From positions 1-31,091 of the forward strand of contig JALLBK010000042.1 in the NCBI GenBank assembly GCA_036940085.1: a stretch of 31,091 nt of DNA, given 5' to 3'. The translations under genes and the position numbers were made by a program. Under the pieces are notes generated by a model. That model saw only the letters and a list, made by a program, of their open reading frames with translations, was not told where the DNA came from and searched no databases. The DNA comes from Discostella pseudostelligera. Its lineage: Eukaryota > Bacillariophyta > Thalassiosirophyceae > Thalassiosirales > Thalassiosiraceae. Position 1 is the first letter of the stretch. Each line of letters begins with the position of its first letter. Below are positions 8,497-19,001 of the stretch, piece after piece.

Positions 8497-9684
8497 ATGA
8501 CCATGATGCTATCCATCCTACTTGCCGCAGGCGTAACCGCCTCGTCCGCGTTCTCCCTTCGACATGCGGGCACTACCGCCGTCGTGTCGTCTCGGTCTTG
8601 TACTTCTCTGCGCATGAGCGCCGCTCTCATTGTCCAGAATAAGGGCGGAGGCCATGGCGAGCTCGGCTTCCAACTTTCCAAGAATCTTTCGTCCAATTCG
8701 AAGATTACCTCCATCACAATCTTGCAGGATGCGGCATGCAATGATTCCAAGGAGCCATTTGCTTCATATGCATCCGATATTCCACATGTGAAGATTGTGA
8801 AAGCTGACTTGGCGGATGAATCCATGACCGCCGAGGACATGCAATCATTGCTTGGTGGACAATCGTACGAGTATGTGTGGGACAATGCATCGAAGGATGC
8901 GACGGGTGCTGGAAAAGCAGTGGTAGATTGCGCAAAGGCGTGGAATTCCAAGTTGCTAACATATGTGTCATCGGCGGGTATCTACAAGCCTGATGGAGTT
9001 GTACGTATTGATGCGTCCTGTCCTTAGTAACTTTGCATGACGATTCCGTATCACCTTCAATTCTGAACCATCTATCTACCTACACAGTTCCCAATTCCTG
9101 AAACTGCTCCCGTCAAGAGCACTGCTGGTCAGGTGTTATATGAGAAGTACGCCCTCGAAAACGGACTTCCCTTTGTATCCTTCCGTCCTCAATACATTTA
9201 CGGACCAAAGAGTAACAAATGGGACTACATCGATTGGTACTTCGACAGACTCGTCCGTCGGGTTCCATTGCCCATTCCAGGAGATGGCACGCAGAAAGTA
9301 TCCCTAACCAATTCGGAAGACGTTGCATCGTTATTGGCGAGTGTGTTGAACAATGAGGCCGCGGCAGTGGAACAAACCTACTTCAATTGTGGAACGAATC
9401 AGCTCGTGACATATGATGAGGTAGCAAAGTTGTGTGCGGAGGCGGCAGGAGTGGTCTATATGAACATACAACATTATGACGGTGAATTGGGGAAGGCAAA
9501 GTTTCCATTCCGGTTGACAGACTTTTATGTTGCCCCGGACATGGCCATGTCGAAGCTGGGATGGGAGGGACCGAAGCATAGTCTGAAAGACGATTTGGCT
9601 TGGTACTTCGAGAGCTATCAAGCTCGTGGAGCAATGTCGAAAGAAATGAGCTTCGCAGAAGACCAGGAGGTTTTGGTCGCCTGA
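8497..9684 (+). CDS. CSP41-like plastid NAD(P)-epimerase-fold RNA-binding protein, 2 exons
   Basis: Model join(8497..9000, 9088..9684), an 87-bp intron at phase 0, 366 aa. The start MTMMLSILLAAGVTASSAFS is a bipartite plastid presequence with an ASAFAP-type site at F19. The mature part begins with an atypical Rossmann strand, ALIVQNKGGGHGELGFQLSK. It continues with VWDNASKD, YVSSAGIYKP, FVSFRPQYIYGPKSNK, a WYFDRLVRRVPLPIPGDGTQ block and TYFNCGTNQLVTYDEVAKLC. These match, in order, the chloroplast stem-loop binding protein CSP41 (the CSP41a type keeps the NSGGH-like first loop). CSP41 proteins bind and cleave plastid RNA and protect ribosome-associated transcripts, although they derive from sugar epimerases. 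A plain NAD-dependent sugar epimerase is the alternative. Three E2F-like sites lie just upstream. Confidence 0.8.
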
Positions 9685-9861
9685 TTGAAGCATATGTATG
9701 TGAAGGTTGAGACTAAACAATTTACACTAACTGTATGATTTCAACATTGCCAACTTGCGAGTTCACTTGTCGCTTGCTCGTTGTCGGTTCGTGCATTTCT
9801 ACACGGTTTTGGATTCACCATCCAATGAATAATTCATTGTCCGATGTGAAGACTCCCTTCT

Positions 9862-10833
9862 CTAATCCCAGGCACGAGGATTTAATCTCGGTGGCTCCAG
9901 TTCCGCAGGACAGGGCTCAGCTTCTTTCTCCTCCACACCATTACGTCTATTCGTCACAATCGAAAGAATAATCATCCAAAAGAAGCTAACCACCGCGACA
10001 AACGCCACTCTAAAATGAGATGGTATAATCGAGAAATTAATAAACGACATGGGTAGCCACAGACTCCAATACTTTGTCAACAATCCATTCGTCTTCACAT
10101 CCAAAATATACTTCTTCACCGCCTCTCTTTTCGATGTACGATACAGTACTGCCTGGAAGATGTAGGCCGGTGGTAACCAAAGTATAGGTGCATTGATGCA
10201 CTCATCGACAATTGTCATTTTCAATGCATGCACCAGAAGATTCACCTTGCCCGACAAGCGAAATATCTGTGGGAAGATTCGACTGTACATGAATTCCACA
10301 CATATGCCGGAGATTAGTCCACTGTACAGTATCATGGCAAGATTCCGCTTGGCATCGAATTTTGTTATGCATTCATCTTGATATTGTGCCACAGCATCAG
10401 CAAGTGCTGCTAGTATCGATGCGGTTAGGAAGCTGGCCGCGAAGGGAAAGGAGACGTAGAATTTGGAAAATGCGGTGAAGATGCTAGATGCTAGTGTTAG
10501 TTCCGGTACCGGTAGTGCTATGGCAGAAGATGATAACGACAACGTCGATGGCGGGGATGATAAACGTAGACGATTGTGTGTTCCAACATGACTATGTCCC
10601 AGTTCTATTGGTCGAATCGATGTTGTTGTCGCTGCTCGTTTTGACCAAGCGTCGGACGTTGAAAGAAAGGCCGTCGACGATGCCGATGCGATTGACGATG
10701 ATCCGACCAGGCGAGAATGATGCGGAGTTACGTAATAAATAGGAGAGCCGACAACAACATCGATATGGCTGCCCAGCACCATTAGAGTTGCCGATAGCAA
10801 CAGTAGCTTCTCCAGATTCCTCATCACCGTCAT
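9862..10833 (-). CDS. Mpv17/PMP22-family integral membrane protein
   Basis: Single exon, 323 aa from the ATG at 10833. The frame is open to an ATG at 10956, but the internal start gives a hydrophobic signal-like N-terminus (MTVMRNLEKLLLLSATLMVL) and leaves the paired E2F-like sites upstream, at distances similar to other genes here. After a Ser-rich region of about 80 residues come four likely membrane segments. The Mpv17/PMP22 signature is at the C-terminus: YWSLWLPMSFINFSIIPSHF, then an Arg, and a last helix ending WMIILSIVTNR. The family forms channels or pores in the inner membranes of mitochondria, peroxisomes or plastids. The long N-terminal extension suggests organelle import; mitochondrion or plastid cannot be decided from the sequence. 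The gene converges on the CSP41-like gene, with 177 bp between stops. Confidence 0.75.
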   Translation of the reverse strand: MTVMRNLEKLLLLSATLMVLGSHIDVVVGSPIYYVTPHHSRLVGSSSIASASSTAFLSTSDAWSKRAATTTSIRPIELGHSHVGTHNRLRLSSPPSTLSLSSSAIALPVPELTLASSIFTAFSKFYVSFPFAASFLTASILAALADAVAQYQDECITKFDAKRNLAMILYSGLISGICVEFMYSRIFPQIFRLSGKVNLLVHALKMTIVDECINAPILWLPPAYIFQAVLYRTSKREAVKKYILDVKTNGLLTKYWSLWLPMSFINFSIIPSHFRVAFVAVVSFFWMIILSIVTNRRNGVEEKEAEPCPAELEPPRLNPRAWD

Positions 10834-11181
10834 CGTCGCTGCCGTTCCAAAGAAGAATTGTGAGGGTTGAGATAGGGTCGAGAGGAGGAAAATTTCACCA
10901 CTCGTCGATCGGATGGAGAAGTGGTCATCGACGGAGAGGTTCGCGTAGAATTCCACAGAGGACTCAGTACAAATAATTTCCCGGCAAATCTACCATGGCT
11001 GCAAGAAGCAAGTAGAATGAAGTAGGTACGTGTCCTATTCTCCCGCCAAATCTCGATATCTCCCGCCAAATAATATTATCTGCTACGGTCACCACCTCTT
11101 CTCCTACGTGACGAATGAATAAGGAAGCAAGTGATGTCCTCTTTGCAACAACAACTGTTCATACAATACGTAATCTTAAAT
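10834..11181. other. intergenic: Mpv17-like promoter and NOC3 3' flank
   Basis: Tandem minus-strand arrangement. The lower part holds the 5' end of the Mpv17-like gene with two E2F-like sites at 11041-11070. The upper part is the 3' flank of NOC3. No other gene is seen. Confidence 0.5.
11041..11070 (-). promoter_or_regulatory. two E2F-type sites exactly 20 bp apart
   Basis: TTTGGCGGGA on the minus strand at 11041-11050 and 11061-11070, in the orientation of the Mpv17-like gene and 208-237 bp upstream of its preferred start. The 20-bp spacing puts both sites roughly on the same face of the helix (about two turns). Confidence 0.55.
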
Positions 11182-13380
11182 CTATCCAAGCATCGTGAAG
11201 GACGGTGCCGGTAGTAAATGCCATGCCCCAGTCTTCCTCGGAGTGATGAACCGAATCTGGTTCTGACTCCTTCGTTGTCTCCTCTTCTTTCTCCCTTCGC
11301 ATTCGTCGGCGTCTTTATTTTGACCGACTGTATCAAGAGGATGCTTCTTCCACACCGCCTTTTGTGAAATAAATCCCTCCTGCGTATCCCGAGCCATACT
11401 GACCAAAATCTTACCAGGAGCTTCTCCCGGCAACTTCAATAGTCGTCCCTCGGCCATACCCACTGCCTGTTCCACCAGCTTTGGATGGATATGATACTTT
11501 AATAATGCTAGTTCCCAAAGCGATGTTGCATGAGCATTGCTATGTTCTGGATCTTCGGCATCGGGAGCAAACATACCCTCGGCCACAATATCCTCTTCAT
11601 TCTCGAGCATCCGATCGATTTTGGACGAGGTAGATGATGCGTATCGCGAAGATATTTGACGAGCACATGCAATCAATGGTGTGGATAAATGTGCGGGACA
11701 GTGAAGTGAGGTAGAAGCAAGACGTTTGATAAATGCTGCTAGACGTGCCGTCGATAGCTCCCGACGTTGCAAGAAGGCATGATCTAGACATTGGATGGCA
11801 GCATCGATTGTTTTGTCTTGTTCCACTCCATTCTCTCGTTGTTCGACGTTTGCAAATGCCAACCGTGGCAATAGATTGTACAGTGGGATCAAGTATTCCT
11901 TTGGATCGACGGGTAGAGTCTCACTCCCAGGTCCACGCAACGTCTTCAGTGCACATAGGATGCAATGTATCGCGACATCGGGAGGAAGGCTGGATACATT
12001 TTTCAGCAAGTCCTTTAACACTGCCAAGAGATCAACCATTGCATCCAAGTGGATGAGATGTGAGAACTTGGCAAGTCCACGTAGAGCACAGGGCAGTAAT
12101 TCCAACGACGATGCATTGCTCTTATCTGACTTGGTTTTCTGGCCTCGGGTGTTGTTGACTTCTTCCTCCTGACTGGCCACCACCAATTTCAAGATACGAA
12201 AATAAGTTAATGTCACTGTATGCAAGCAGTCAGTTTGATTCCGTGCCAATTCCAGCTTGTCGACAGTAGCCTCGCCCTCCTTCAATTCTTTTTCAATCTC
12301 CAACATCTCATTATCTTTCTCTGACTTTTTGGCCTTCTTTGCCTTCGCGGCTGCTGCGAGCTTGGCAGCCACTGCCTCATCCTCGTGCACGCGTAGTGGG
12401 AGCGAGAGCCATGTGTTCAGAACATCAGGATGAATGGGTTTGGAACCTCGACTATGATTTCCCGAGGGTGTAAATTGTTGTTTCACCATTTTTGACATCA
12501 ATCGAACCGCTTCTAACGAGGCATCACCCTGAGCATCCTTGATGAACATTGAAGACAGTGAATTGCAACAAGCAGAGCGTACCTCCTCCGATGACCGGTT
12601 ATTTGCCTGCCGCACCACTATCTGAAGTAGATTCGTGCGGAAGTTAAAGCTGTAGCATGTCTGAAGCAATGCTGCCAATGCAAGAATGGCAGTGGCGGCG
12701 AGAGTTGTGGGAGGTCCTCCTCCTGAAGAATTACTCTTCCCATTCCCATTCCAACTCAGTCCAGACTTTCCATCCTCCCAAGTCCTTTCGAGTAGTTGTA
12801 AGAATTTTTGATATGCCTGAAGTAATTTTCGTTCATACTCCCACGTGGCCTTCGTCTCCTTCGATACTCGTACACTCATTTCCGCCTCGGTCGGTACTCG
12901 AATGCGATAGCTGGGTAATATGTCTTGAAAGATGGCGAGTAGCGACAAGAGTGCCAATCGAGCGGCATGTGCATCATGGCCGTTGTTCGATAACGTAGCA
13001 AGATCCAGCAATTTTGATATTTTGGATTGGGTCTTGTGGTACAGAGGCTCCTTTTGGCTATTATCTTCGTCCTTCGCATGCCCCTTCGCACCACCAATTT
13101 CAGTTCGAGATGAATTCAATGCCGTCGATGGATCCTCCAATATCAACTCACTCAAATCAGCAATCAGATCGATGCGCTGTTGAGGCAACAATTGCTCGAG
13201 TGGGAGGTCGATGCGCTGTATTGTCGAGGTGGGTTTGGGTGTGAAGTACGGCGTCTTGGCCATCGCAGCCATTTTTTGACGTCGTGTCAGCTTCTTCCCG
13301 TCGTCGCCACCGCCATCGTTGGATTTGGTGGCACCCGCTGATGATGATGAGCGGCTCCGTTTTCTGCCCATTGCCGCCAT
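11182..13380 (-). CDS. NOC3: nucleolar complex protein 3 (NOC3), ribosome biogenesis
   Basis: Single exon, 732 aa. The N-terminus is basic and Ser-rich (GRKRSRSSSS, KKLTRRQK), consistent with nuclear/nucleolar import. The NOC3 signature is near residues 120-170: KLLDLATL, then AARLALLSLLAIFQDILPSY, then RVPTEAEMSVRVSKET. This is followed by the coiled, HEAT-like middle with a Lys/Ala-rich helix (AAAAKAKKAKKSEKD) and the CBF/Mak21-type C-terminal region (RRELSTARLAAFIKRLASTS). A final basic cluster (GRKKRRQRR) precedes the stop. NOC3 works with NOC2 in moving pre-60S particles from nucleolus to nucleoplasm, and in some species it also takes part in replication origin licensing. Length is within the family range. 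The gene is head to head with Rab5. The first ATG and a second three codons on are both usable. Confidence 0.85.
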   Translation of the reverse strand: MAAMGRKRSRSSSSAGATKSNDGGGDDGKKLTRRQKMAAMAKTPYFTPKPTSTIQRIDLPLEQLLPQQRIDLIADLSELILEDPSTALNSSRTEIGGAKGHAKDEDNSQKEPLYHKTQSKISKLLDLATLSNNGHDAHAARLALLSLLAIFQDILPSYRIRVPTEAEMSVRVSKETKATWEYERKLLQAYQKFLQLLERTWEDGKSGLSWNGNGKSNSSGGGPPTTLAATAILALAALLQTCYSFNFRTNLLQIVVRQANNRSSEEVRSACCNSLSSMFIKDAQGDASLEAVRLMSKMVKQQFTPSGNHSRGSKPIHPDVLNTWLSLPLRVHEDEAVAAKLAAAAKAKKAKKSEKDNEMLEIEKELKEGEATVDKLELARNQTDCLHTVTLTYFRILKLVVASQEEEVNNTRGQKTKSDKSNASSLELLPCALRGLAKFSHLIHLDAMVDLLAVLKDLLKNVSSLPPDVAIHCILCALKTLRGPGSETLPVDPKEYLIPLYNLLPRLAFANVEQRENGVEQDKTIDAAIQCLDHAFLQRRELSTARLAAFIKRLASTSLHCPAHLSTPLIACARQISSRYASSTSSKIDRMLENEEDIVAEGMFAPDAEDPEHSNAHATSLWELALLKYHIHPKLVEQAVGMAEGRLLKLPGEAPGKILVSMARDTQEGFISQKAVWKKHPLDTVGQNKDADECEGRKKRRQRRSQNQIRFITPRKTGAWHLLPAPSFTMLG

Positions 13381-13767
13381 GGTTTCAAGTTGATTCCTGA
13401 TGTCGACTATTGACTATTGACTTGGTATTCTAGAGAAGGGGAGGTGATAGGGGTATTGAGTATTGATCCTGTATTATAGCACCATTAGCATAGGCTTTGC
13501 CTTTTGCCTTTTGCTTTGGCTGGATTTGTGGATGGCGGCGACGATGGCGCGACGGCGGACAGAAGCACCTCCCGCCATTATTTTCGCCACTCTTTCTTGC
13601 ACATGACGTCATGCAGTCACTCTCTCTGTTCGGACAAAATTAAAATTCATTTTGATTCGAATTTTGAATTTGGGCAGCTTGTGCAGAATCCTGCAGAATC
13701 GATGCCGCCGCGACTTCATCGATTGATTCTGATACACCTCGTAGCGAACCTCAATAACAATCCGATC
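13381..13767. other. divergent NOC3/Rab5 promoter region
   Basis: Gap between two divergent start codons. It holds a short TTTGCC-type tandem run near 13496-13520, a CTCCCGCCATT word at about 13569 (weak relative of the E2F-like motif), and a perfect CRE-type palindrome at 13602-13613. An in-frame ATG at 13702 could extend Rab5 by 22 residues, but the added sequence does not resemble Rab5. Confidence 0.5.
13602..13613. promoter_or_regulatory. CRE-type bZIP palindrome CATGACGTCATG
   Basis: Perfect 12-bp palindrome with the TGACGTCA core recognised by CREB/ATF bZIP factors. In the diatom Phaeodactylum, CRE-like TGACGT elements are reported to mediate CO2/cAMP response of carbonic anhydrase genes. 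Its place, 155 bp before the Rab5 start and 222 bp before the NOC3 start, fits a promoter site. Function here is inference. Confidence 0.45.
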
Positions 13768-14565
13768 ATGAGCATCAGAGACAGAGTCTGTCATTTCAAG
13801 CTCGTACTGCTGGGAGACACCGCCGTCGGAAAGTCATGCCTTGTCGTGCGGTTTGTTAGAGATGAATTCTTTGAATTCCAGGAGCCAACAATTGGAGGTG
13901 AGATGGAGAATCTAGCAGCTGTCGTGCATGATGCATGAATATAATTGTCGCTAACTAGTTGCAACCCTTTTCTCTCTCAATCAATTAATTATGCAGCGGC
14001 CTTCCTCACTCAAACCGTAGCACTCGACGATGCGACAGTGAAATTTGAAATATGGGACACTGCCGGTCAAGAACGGTACCGATCACTTGCTCCAATGTAT
14101 TACAGGGGAGCGGCTGCGGCCATTATTGTCTATGATATCACGAACCCTGATTCGTTTGCCGGAGCCAAGTCATGGGTGAAAGAATTACAACGAAGGGGTG
14201 ATACGAATGTGGTCATCGCCATGGTGAGTTTGTGGGAATTATGGCAAAAATGTTATGTGGCTTCTGGCTTCTCATTCTTTTCATTCAAATATCATTCACC
14301 ATTTTCCGTCAATCATCAATCACCATTTTCCCAGGCCGGCAATAAGGCCGATCTTGAGTCTCGTCGGAAAGTGGACTTTAATGAGGCAAATGCATATGCG
14401 GAGGAGAATGGAATCTTGCACATGGAAACATCGGCTAAGAATTCGAACAACGTTCGGGCGCTATTTGTGGAAATTGCAAAGAGCCTACCAAAGACGATCC
14501 AACAACCAGAACGGGAGGCATTTCCAATCATGCCACAAAAGAAGGAGTCTAGAAATTGTTGCTAA
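13768..14565 (+). CDS. Rab5-type small GTPase, 3 exons
   Basis: Model join(13768..13897, 13997..14223, 14335..14565), introns of 99 and 111 bp, 195 aa. All G motifs are present: P-loop GDTAVGKS (16-23), switch I with [13 protein letters not shown] as in Rab5, WDTAGQE (63-69) followed by [21 protein letters not shown] (122-125), and ETSAK. The C-terminus ends in NCC, a double-cysteine site for geranylgeranylation. Rab5 controls early endosome docking and fusion. The AAFLTQ effector-region sequence sets it apart from Rab7 or Rab11. The start [10 protein letters not shown] gives the usual short N-terminal tail. The second intron is a multiple of three and has no in-frame stop, so the frame also reads through it. 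Confidence 0.9.
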
Positions 14566-15188
14566 GCTAAGCTGAATTGGCGGGTGGCGAGGGGGGATCG
14601 TTTTCATGACCTGCATTTTGTGTAGAGAGTAGTGAGCATTGATGCCAAGTTTGCAGAGTTATGAGGAGAGCTGGTTTGATCGCGGAATCTCAATAAGAAA
14701 TCATCTATCCAGCAACGATCAGAGGTACTGTAGGATTCGGTGGATCATCGGAATCAGCTTGGCAGCGCAAAAGTGCATTCACCGATCATTTTAGTTGTCT
14801 AGAGAATACAGCAGGTGTCTTTGTTACGTGTTAGATAAGATAATTCGTTTCATTGCGTGAATTTGCGGTGTCCGTCCCCTCCCAAAACTCCCGTAGTCGC
14901 TGACTTGCACATCTAGATTGTCCGTGACCATAAGACTTCGTTATTCGTTCGAACGCATGGCATACCAAAATCTCGGGGAATGGCAATGAAAGAGTTGCTG
15001 CCGGCCCTCAAAGGAACCATCTAGAATTGCGACGACATATTGAAAGGCAAAGGCAAGTCTACTGGATAGGTATGTTGCTTCACTCTATCATCTAACTTAT
15101 TTATTTAGAACTTCACGTGAACATGAACATACAAATACACAAACTCCCGTCCAAACTGTGATGGACGCAGGGTCAACCGCAAGGCTCC
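14566..15188. other. convergent intergenic region, no gene seen
   Basis: Lies between the stop codons of Rab5 (+) and the sphingolipid desaturase (-), so it mainly holds two 3' flanks. One TTGGCGGGT word near 14577 is only a partial match to the E2F-like motif. No open frame with protein character, RNA gene or repeat was found. Confidence 0.5.
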
Positions 15189-16428
15189 TCAGCTCACAAG
15201 ACCACCCCTCGCTCTCAAGTCTTCAATCTCTCTATTTTCCATAGTCACCCGCTTCACCCGAGAGTAGGGTGAGATTTGTGTATCAAAGATGTAATCCCAA
15301 ATCACCTTCACCCAAGAATGGTAATGTGGCATCTCATCATAAAACTCACACGCAATTTTTCGCACCGTCGGCAAATGCTTACCACTAACATTGGAGAAAT
15401 CATGATGTTCATTATGATATCCCACATTGAAGGTAAGCCAATTGAGTGGTCCATAGTAACTATACGTCTCTTGTCCTTCATTCATGACATAGTGTTCGGC
15501 AATGAAATGACCCGCCACGGGATGCAATCCCATACCAAAGAGTGTGCCGATGACGAGATACAATAGTTCACGTATTCCCCAGACATATACAATCGTGGCG
15601 TCAAATAGAATGATGGAAAGGATGTTAATGAATTCCCATCGGGTAGGTTGCTTCGGATTGACTGCCAATGGACGCAATGAGTAGAAGAGCGGCTGCAGTA
15701 GACACCACAATATCTTTCGAGGCGTTGAGTGGAAGAACCACCCCTCAAACTCGGTAGGGATATCCACATCCACTACATGCTCTCCCTGGAACTTGTGATG
15801 TTCCATATGATACCGTTTGAAACTTGCCGCGGCGGGTATACCCATAGGCAAATTGGCAAGTATTGCCAAAAATCGATTGGGTGTTACGAATTTGGCACCG
15901 AGATTGTGCGACAATTCGTGCATGGCCAATGTCATCATGTGATTGATCGAGCCTGAGAGTGTATAGCAGCAGAATAACCATGTGTACCATGGTGCTCCCT
16001 GGAGGAGGTGGAGAGATAAGAGTTGGAAGGCCACCCAGAAGGCAACTCTGAACTTGGTAGTGGTGTCAATGCCCATGTACTTTTTGATGTTGGGATGCTT
16101 TTGCAGGATTTCTTGCTTTCTAATTAAAAAGAAGGAGAATGGCAATCAAAAGTAATTGATGAGCAACCAATGAAATTGGGAAAGGGAATGCATGTTATCT
16201 AAGAGATCTGCGATGATCGTTTCGTCGACGACCGACGAAGTCTCACCTTCGACGATGGGGCTCCTCATCGTGTGCCCAATAGAATTTTGGCTCGGCAATA
16301 ATTTTCTGTTGCCGCTCTTTTTCAAGAACAGACAATGTGGAGCCATTGCCATTACTCTCCTCACTTGAACTTGCGGGCATGGCGTTGGCCATCGACGATG
16401 ATGATAATATGCATCCTCCCTTCCCCAT
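15189..16428 (-). CDS. sphingolipid delta-4 desaturase (DES1/DEGS type), 2 exons
   Basis: Model complement(15189..16119, 16247..16428), a 127-bp intron at phase 2, 370 aa. The splice joins EEPHRR to RKQEILQKHPNIKKYMG, which recreates the DES1 N-terminal motif (E-P-H...R-R-K-x-I-L-x-K-[HY]-P). Three histidine boxes bind the di-iron centre: HELSH (128-132), HMEHH (165-169) and HNEHH (295-299), with hydrophobic helices between. The enzyme puts the 4,5-trans double bond into dihydroceramide in the ER, using cytochrome b5 electrons, to give ceramide-type sphingolipids. The length exceeds the roughly 320 aa of animal enzymes because of a Ser/Asn-rich N-terminal extension of about 30 residues that starts MGKGGC. 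A Gly at position 2 recalls the N-myristoylation known for animal DES1, but Cys at position 6 is not ideal. It is divergent from eIF3e. Confidence 0.9.
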
Positions 16429-16811
16429 GGTTGCGGTTGGTCTTAGGAAATGAGTGCTGCAAACACAATGCAGCTCGTGCAGCGCAGCAGGCAATGAGAA
16501 GACTGCTGAATCAGAGCTGAGAGTTGCGAGAATAAAATAATGTTGACCCGTCATTCTCGCAAATTTACGTCTGGCCCACGTCAGGAGGGATTTCGTCTGG
16601 CCAGCGTCCGACCGCCACCACCGCCACCGCAAATCGTCTTCGTCGCCCGTCCATGACCATGAAATTTACGCCGGAACGGCATTGCAACTACTAGGACTAC
16701 TACGACGACCTTCATCCCTCATCATTATTACAGTTTCAGCACCATCCTTTGGATTACAAACTAAATAAGAAGATTTCTCCGAAGCACAAAGACCAAACAA
16801 TTCAATTCACC
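16429..16811. other. divergent promoter region, desaturase and eIF3e
   Basis: Gap between head-to-head start codons. GC-rich stretches around 16600-16650 with CCACCGCCACC-type runs; one ACGTCA half-site near 16577. No E2F-like 10-mer is present. An upstream in-frame extension of eIF3e would have to start at a TTG at 16749 and is not accepted. Confidence 0.45.
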
Positions 16812-18522
16812 ATGACGACTGATTCAAGCGCCGCAGTCGCCGCTGCCGACGTCGCCTCCCCATCCACCGACGCCGCCACCTACGATCTCACGTCCAAAAT
16901 CTCCCCCTACCTCGATCTACACATGATGTTCCCCCTCCTCGAATACATCGACACACTAATCTCGTCTGGATCCATCTCGTATAGTTCCCTCGACGTCGCC
17001 CAAGCCCGGTTGGAATTGCTCAAGCCAACACATATGGTCGATTATGCCATGGACATTTATCGTGAGGTGCATGGTGAGGATGCCGATATTCCACAGGAGA
17101 TGGAAGATCAAAAGACGGAGGTGTTGAAGAAGATGGAGGAATTGAGAGATGCTCAGACGAAGTTTGATGAGCTTTGTCGGAATGAGGAACTTCGGGTACG
17201 TGTCACGTGCATGTAACATCAGGTCTATCGAAATGTCAATATTGTCTCTCCTAAACTGTTCTCATCTTCCTCCTCTATTGGCTCATTTCTTGACGCTATG
17301 ATAACTTACACAGGCAACTCTCATCAACAACAATCAATGGAATATCAATTCCATCACCTCCTCGCCGACCCTCGATATCACTCAAGAAACCATCGCGGCC
17401 TACTACAAATTTGCCAAGTTCAATTTCGATTGTGGTGATTACATTAATGCTCGTGATCAGATTGAAAACTACATTTCTCTCTTTGCCTCCCCGCCGAAAC
17501 AACGCAAGGAGGGTGGTGAGGGTGGAACCAATGATGATGATGATGAGTTTGCGGCTGGTGGCGCTGCTGCAGCCACACCTCCCGAGGAAGAAAAGACGGG
17601 CAATCCCAACATGTACTATCTAACATCGATTGATACCTCCCTCCTCCATGTTCTATGGGGGAAACTATCATGTGAAATTCTCGTGGAGGATTGGGAAGAG
17701 GCATCGGTGGCATTAATTGCCGTAAAGACGGCCATTGAATCACTAGCCTCCAGTCACAAGCTCGCGCCACTCGAAGCACTCCATCAACGCACTTGGTTAT
17801 TGCACTGGAGTCTTTTTGTGTTTTGGAATGATTCCGGAAAGGGAGGATTGGAGAGCATGGTGGAATTATTCACCTCGGAGAAGTACCTCCAGGCTGTGAC
17901 TACCCATGCCCCCCATCTCCTTCGGTATCTCACTGCCGCCGTCTTGATATGCAAGCGCCGTGCCGCCAAGAAGGCGGGGGGCAATGCCAATGCTGAGGGG
18001 AAACGACTCCTTCGTGATTTAGTCAAGGTGATGCAACAATGCGAGTATTCCGATCCCATTGTTGAATTTGTTGATAAACTCTCGGTCCAGTTTGACTTTG
18101 AGGCGGCTCAGTCGCAACTGGCTCGATGTGAAACGGTCCTAAAGTCTGACTTCTTCCTTTGTAAACAGACGGAGATGTTCATGGAGGAGGCACGTGTCTT
18201 CGTCTTTGAGAACTATTGTCGCATCCATCATAAGATTGATTTAACAACGCTGGGGGAGAAGCTGGCCATGGATCGTGAACGTGCCGAACGTTGGATTGTG
18301 GATTTGATACGTAATGCACTTTTGGATGCCAAGATTGATTCCGAGGAGGGGTGTGTGGTCATGGGTACGGGAAGTATGAGTGTGTATGAGCAAGTGATGG
18401 ATAGGACGAAGGAGCTAACGGCACGGAGTGGGGCATTGGTTGTCAATTTGAGAGGATATATGAATGATCTCAGGAGGGAGAAAAATAGGAGGATGGCGGC
18501 AGCGATGGAAGCAGAGTATTAA
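16812..18522 (+). CDS. translation initiation factor eIF3 subunit e (Int6), 2 exons
   Basis: Model join(16812..17195, 17314..18522), a 118-bp intron at phase 0, 530 aa. The start context (TTCACCATGAC) is good. After a low-complexity Ala/Ser/Asp N-terminus comes the eIF3e N-terminal domain: DLTSKISPYLDLHMMFPLLE, then the long helix with LELLKPTHMVDYAMDIYREV. The C-terminal half holds the TPR-like helices and the PCI domain, with EEARVFVFENYCRIHHKIDL, LGEKLAMDRERAERWIVDLI and SVYEQVMDRTKELTARS. In the cell it is part of the eIF3 scaffold that recruits mRNA to the 40S ribosome. Compared with animal eIF3e (about 445 aa), an extra Gly/Asp/Ala/Glu-rich insert of roughly 38 residues (about 189-226) and the longer N-terminus explain the size. 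The insert includes a run of four aspartates coded by GAT repeats. Confidence 0.9.
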
Positions 18523-19001
18523 GTATGTGTGTCGATGAAGAAGTTATGCATACCACCTTTGCTGTGGGTTTCTAATGTTGGTTTCTACATTGAGAGGTGC
18601 ATCCTTTTAGAAGCATCAGTTCATTGAGATCTATTGAGATCAAGATTGCACTCGACTTGCCTGCACTGATTCCTCTACTTACTCTTTACTCCCATGTTGC
18701 TTGGATGCATCGTGCGTATCGATGATGCAATGATGATGCGTCTCAGGCCTCTACCTTTCCACCTTCCACCTGGCGCCAATCTCGCTAACTGTTCGCTAGA
18801 TTTCGAAAGATTTGCCTTCAACACCGCTGACAGACAGACGTCGAGGTGCCTCCACGCAGCTCCATGCGTAGCAAACAACAACAACATGACCATGAGATTG
18901 TTCTTCGGCATCTCTCTTCCTCGCGTCAGCGGCCACATCCTCCACAGTTCAATTGGAGGTACTGCTACGAAAGCGGATAGCGGCCCATTGATACAGAAAC
19001 A
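18523..19001. other. intergenic region between eIF3e and zeaxanthin epoxidase
   Basis: Two plus-strand genes in tandem. The region should hold the eIF3e 3' end and the epoxidase promoter and 5' leader. An open frame at 18694-19005 overlaps the epoxidase start by a few bases, has no recognisable protein content, and is treated as leader sequence. No E2F-like site, CACGTG or repeat was found. Confidence 0.45.

Noticed and set aside
13504..13767. N-terminal extension of Rab5 upstream of MSIRDR
   Set aside because: Most of the open frame lacks an ATG and contains promoter-like sequence including a CRE palindrome. Rab5 proteins have short N-terminal tails.
14570..14590. TTGGCGGGT word after Rab5 as a further E2F-like site
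   Set aside because: Mismatch to the 10-mer and located at the 3' side of both neighbouring genes.
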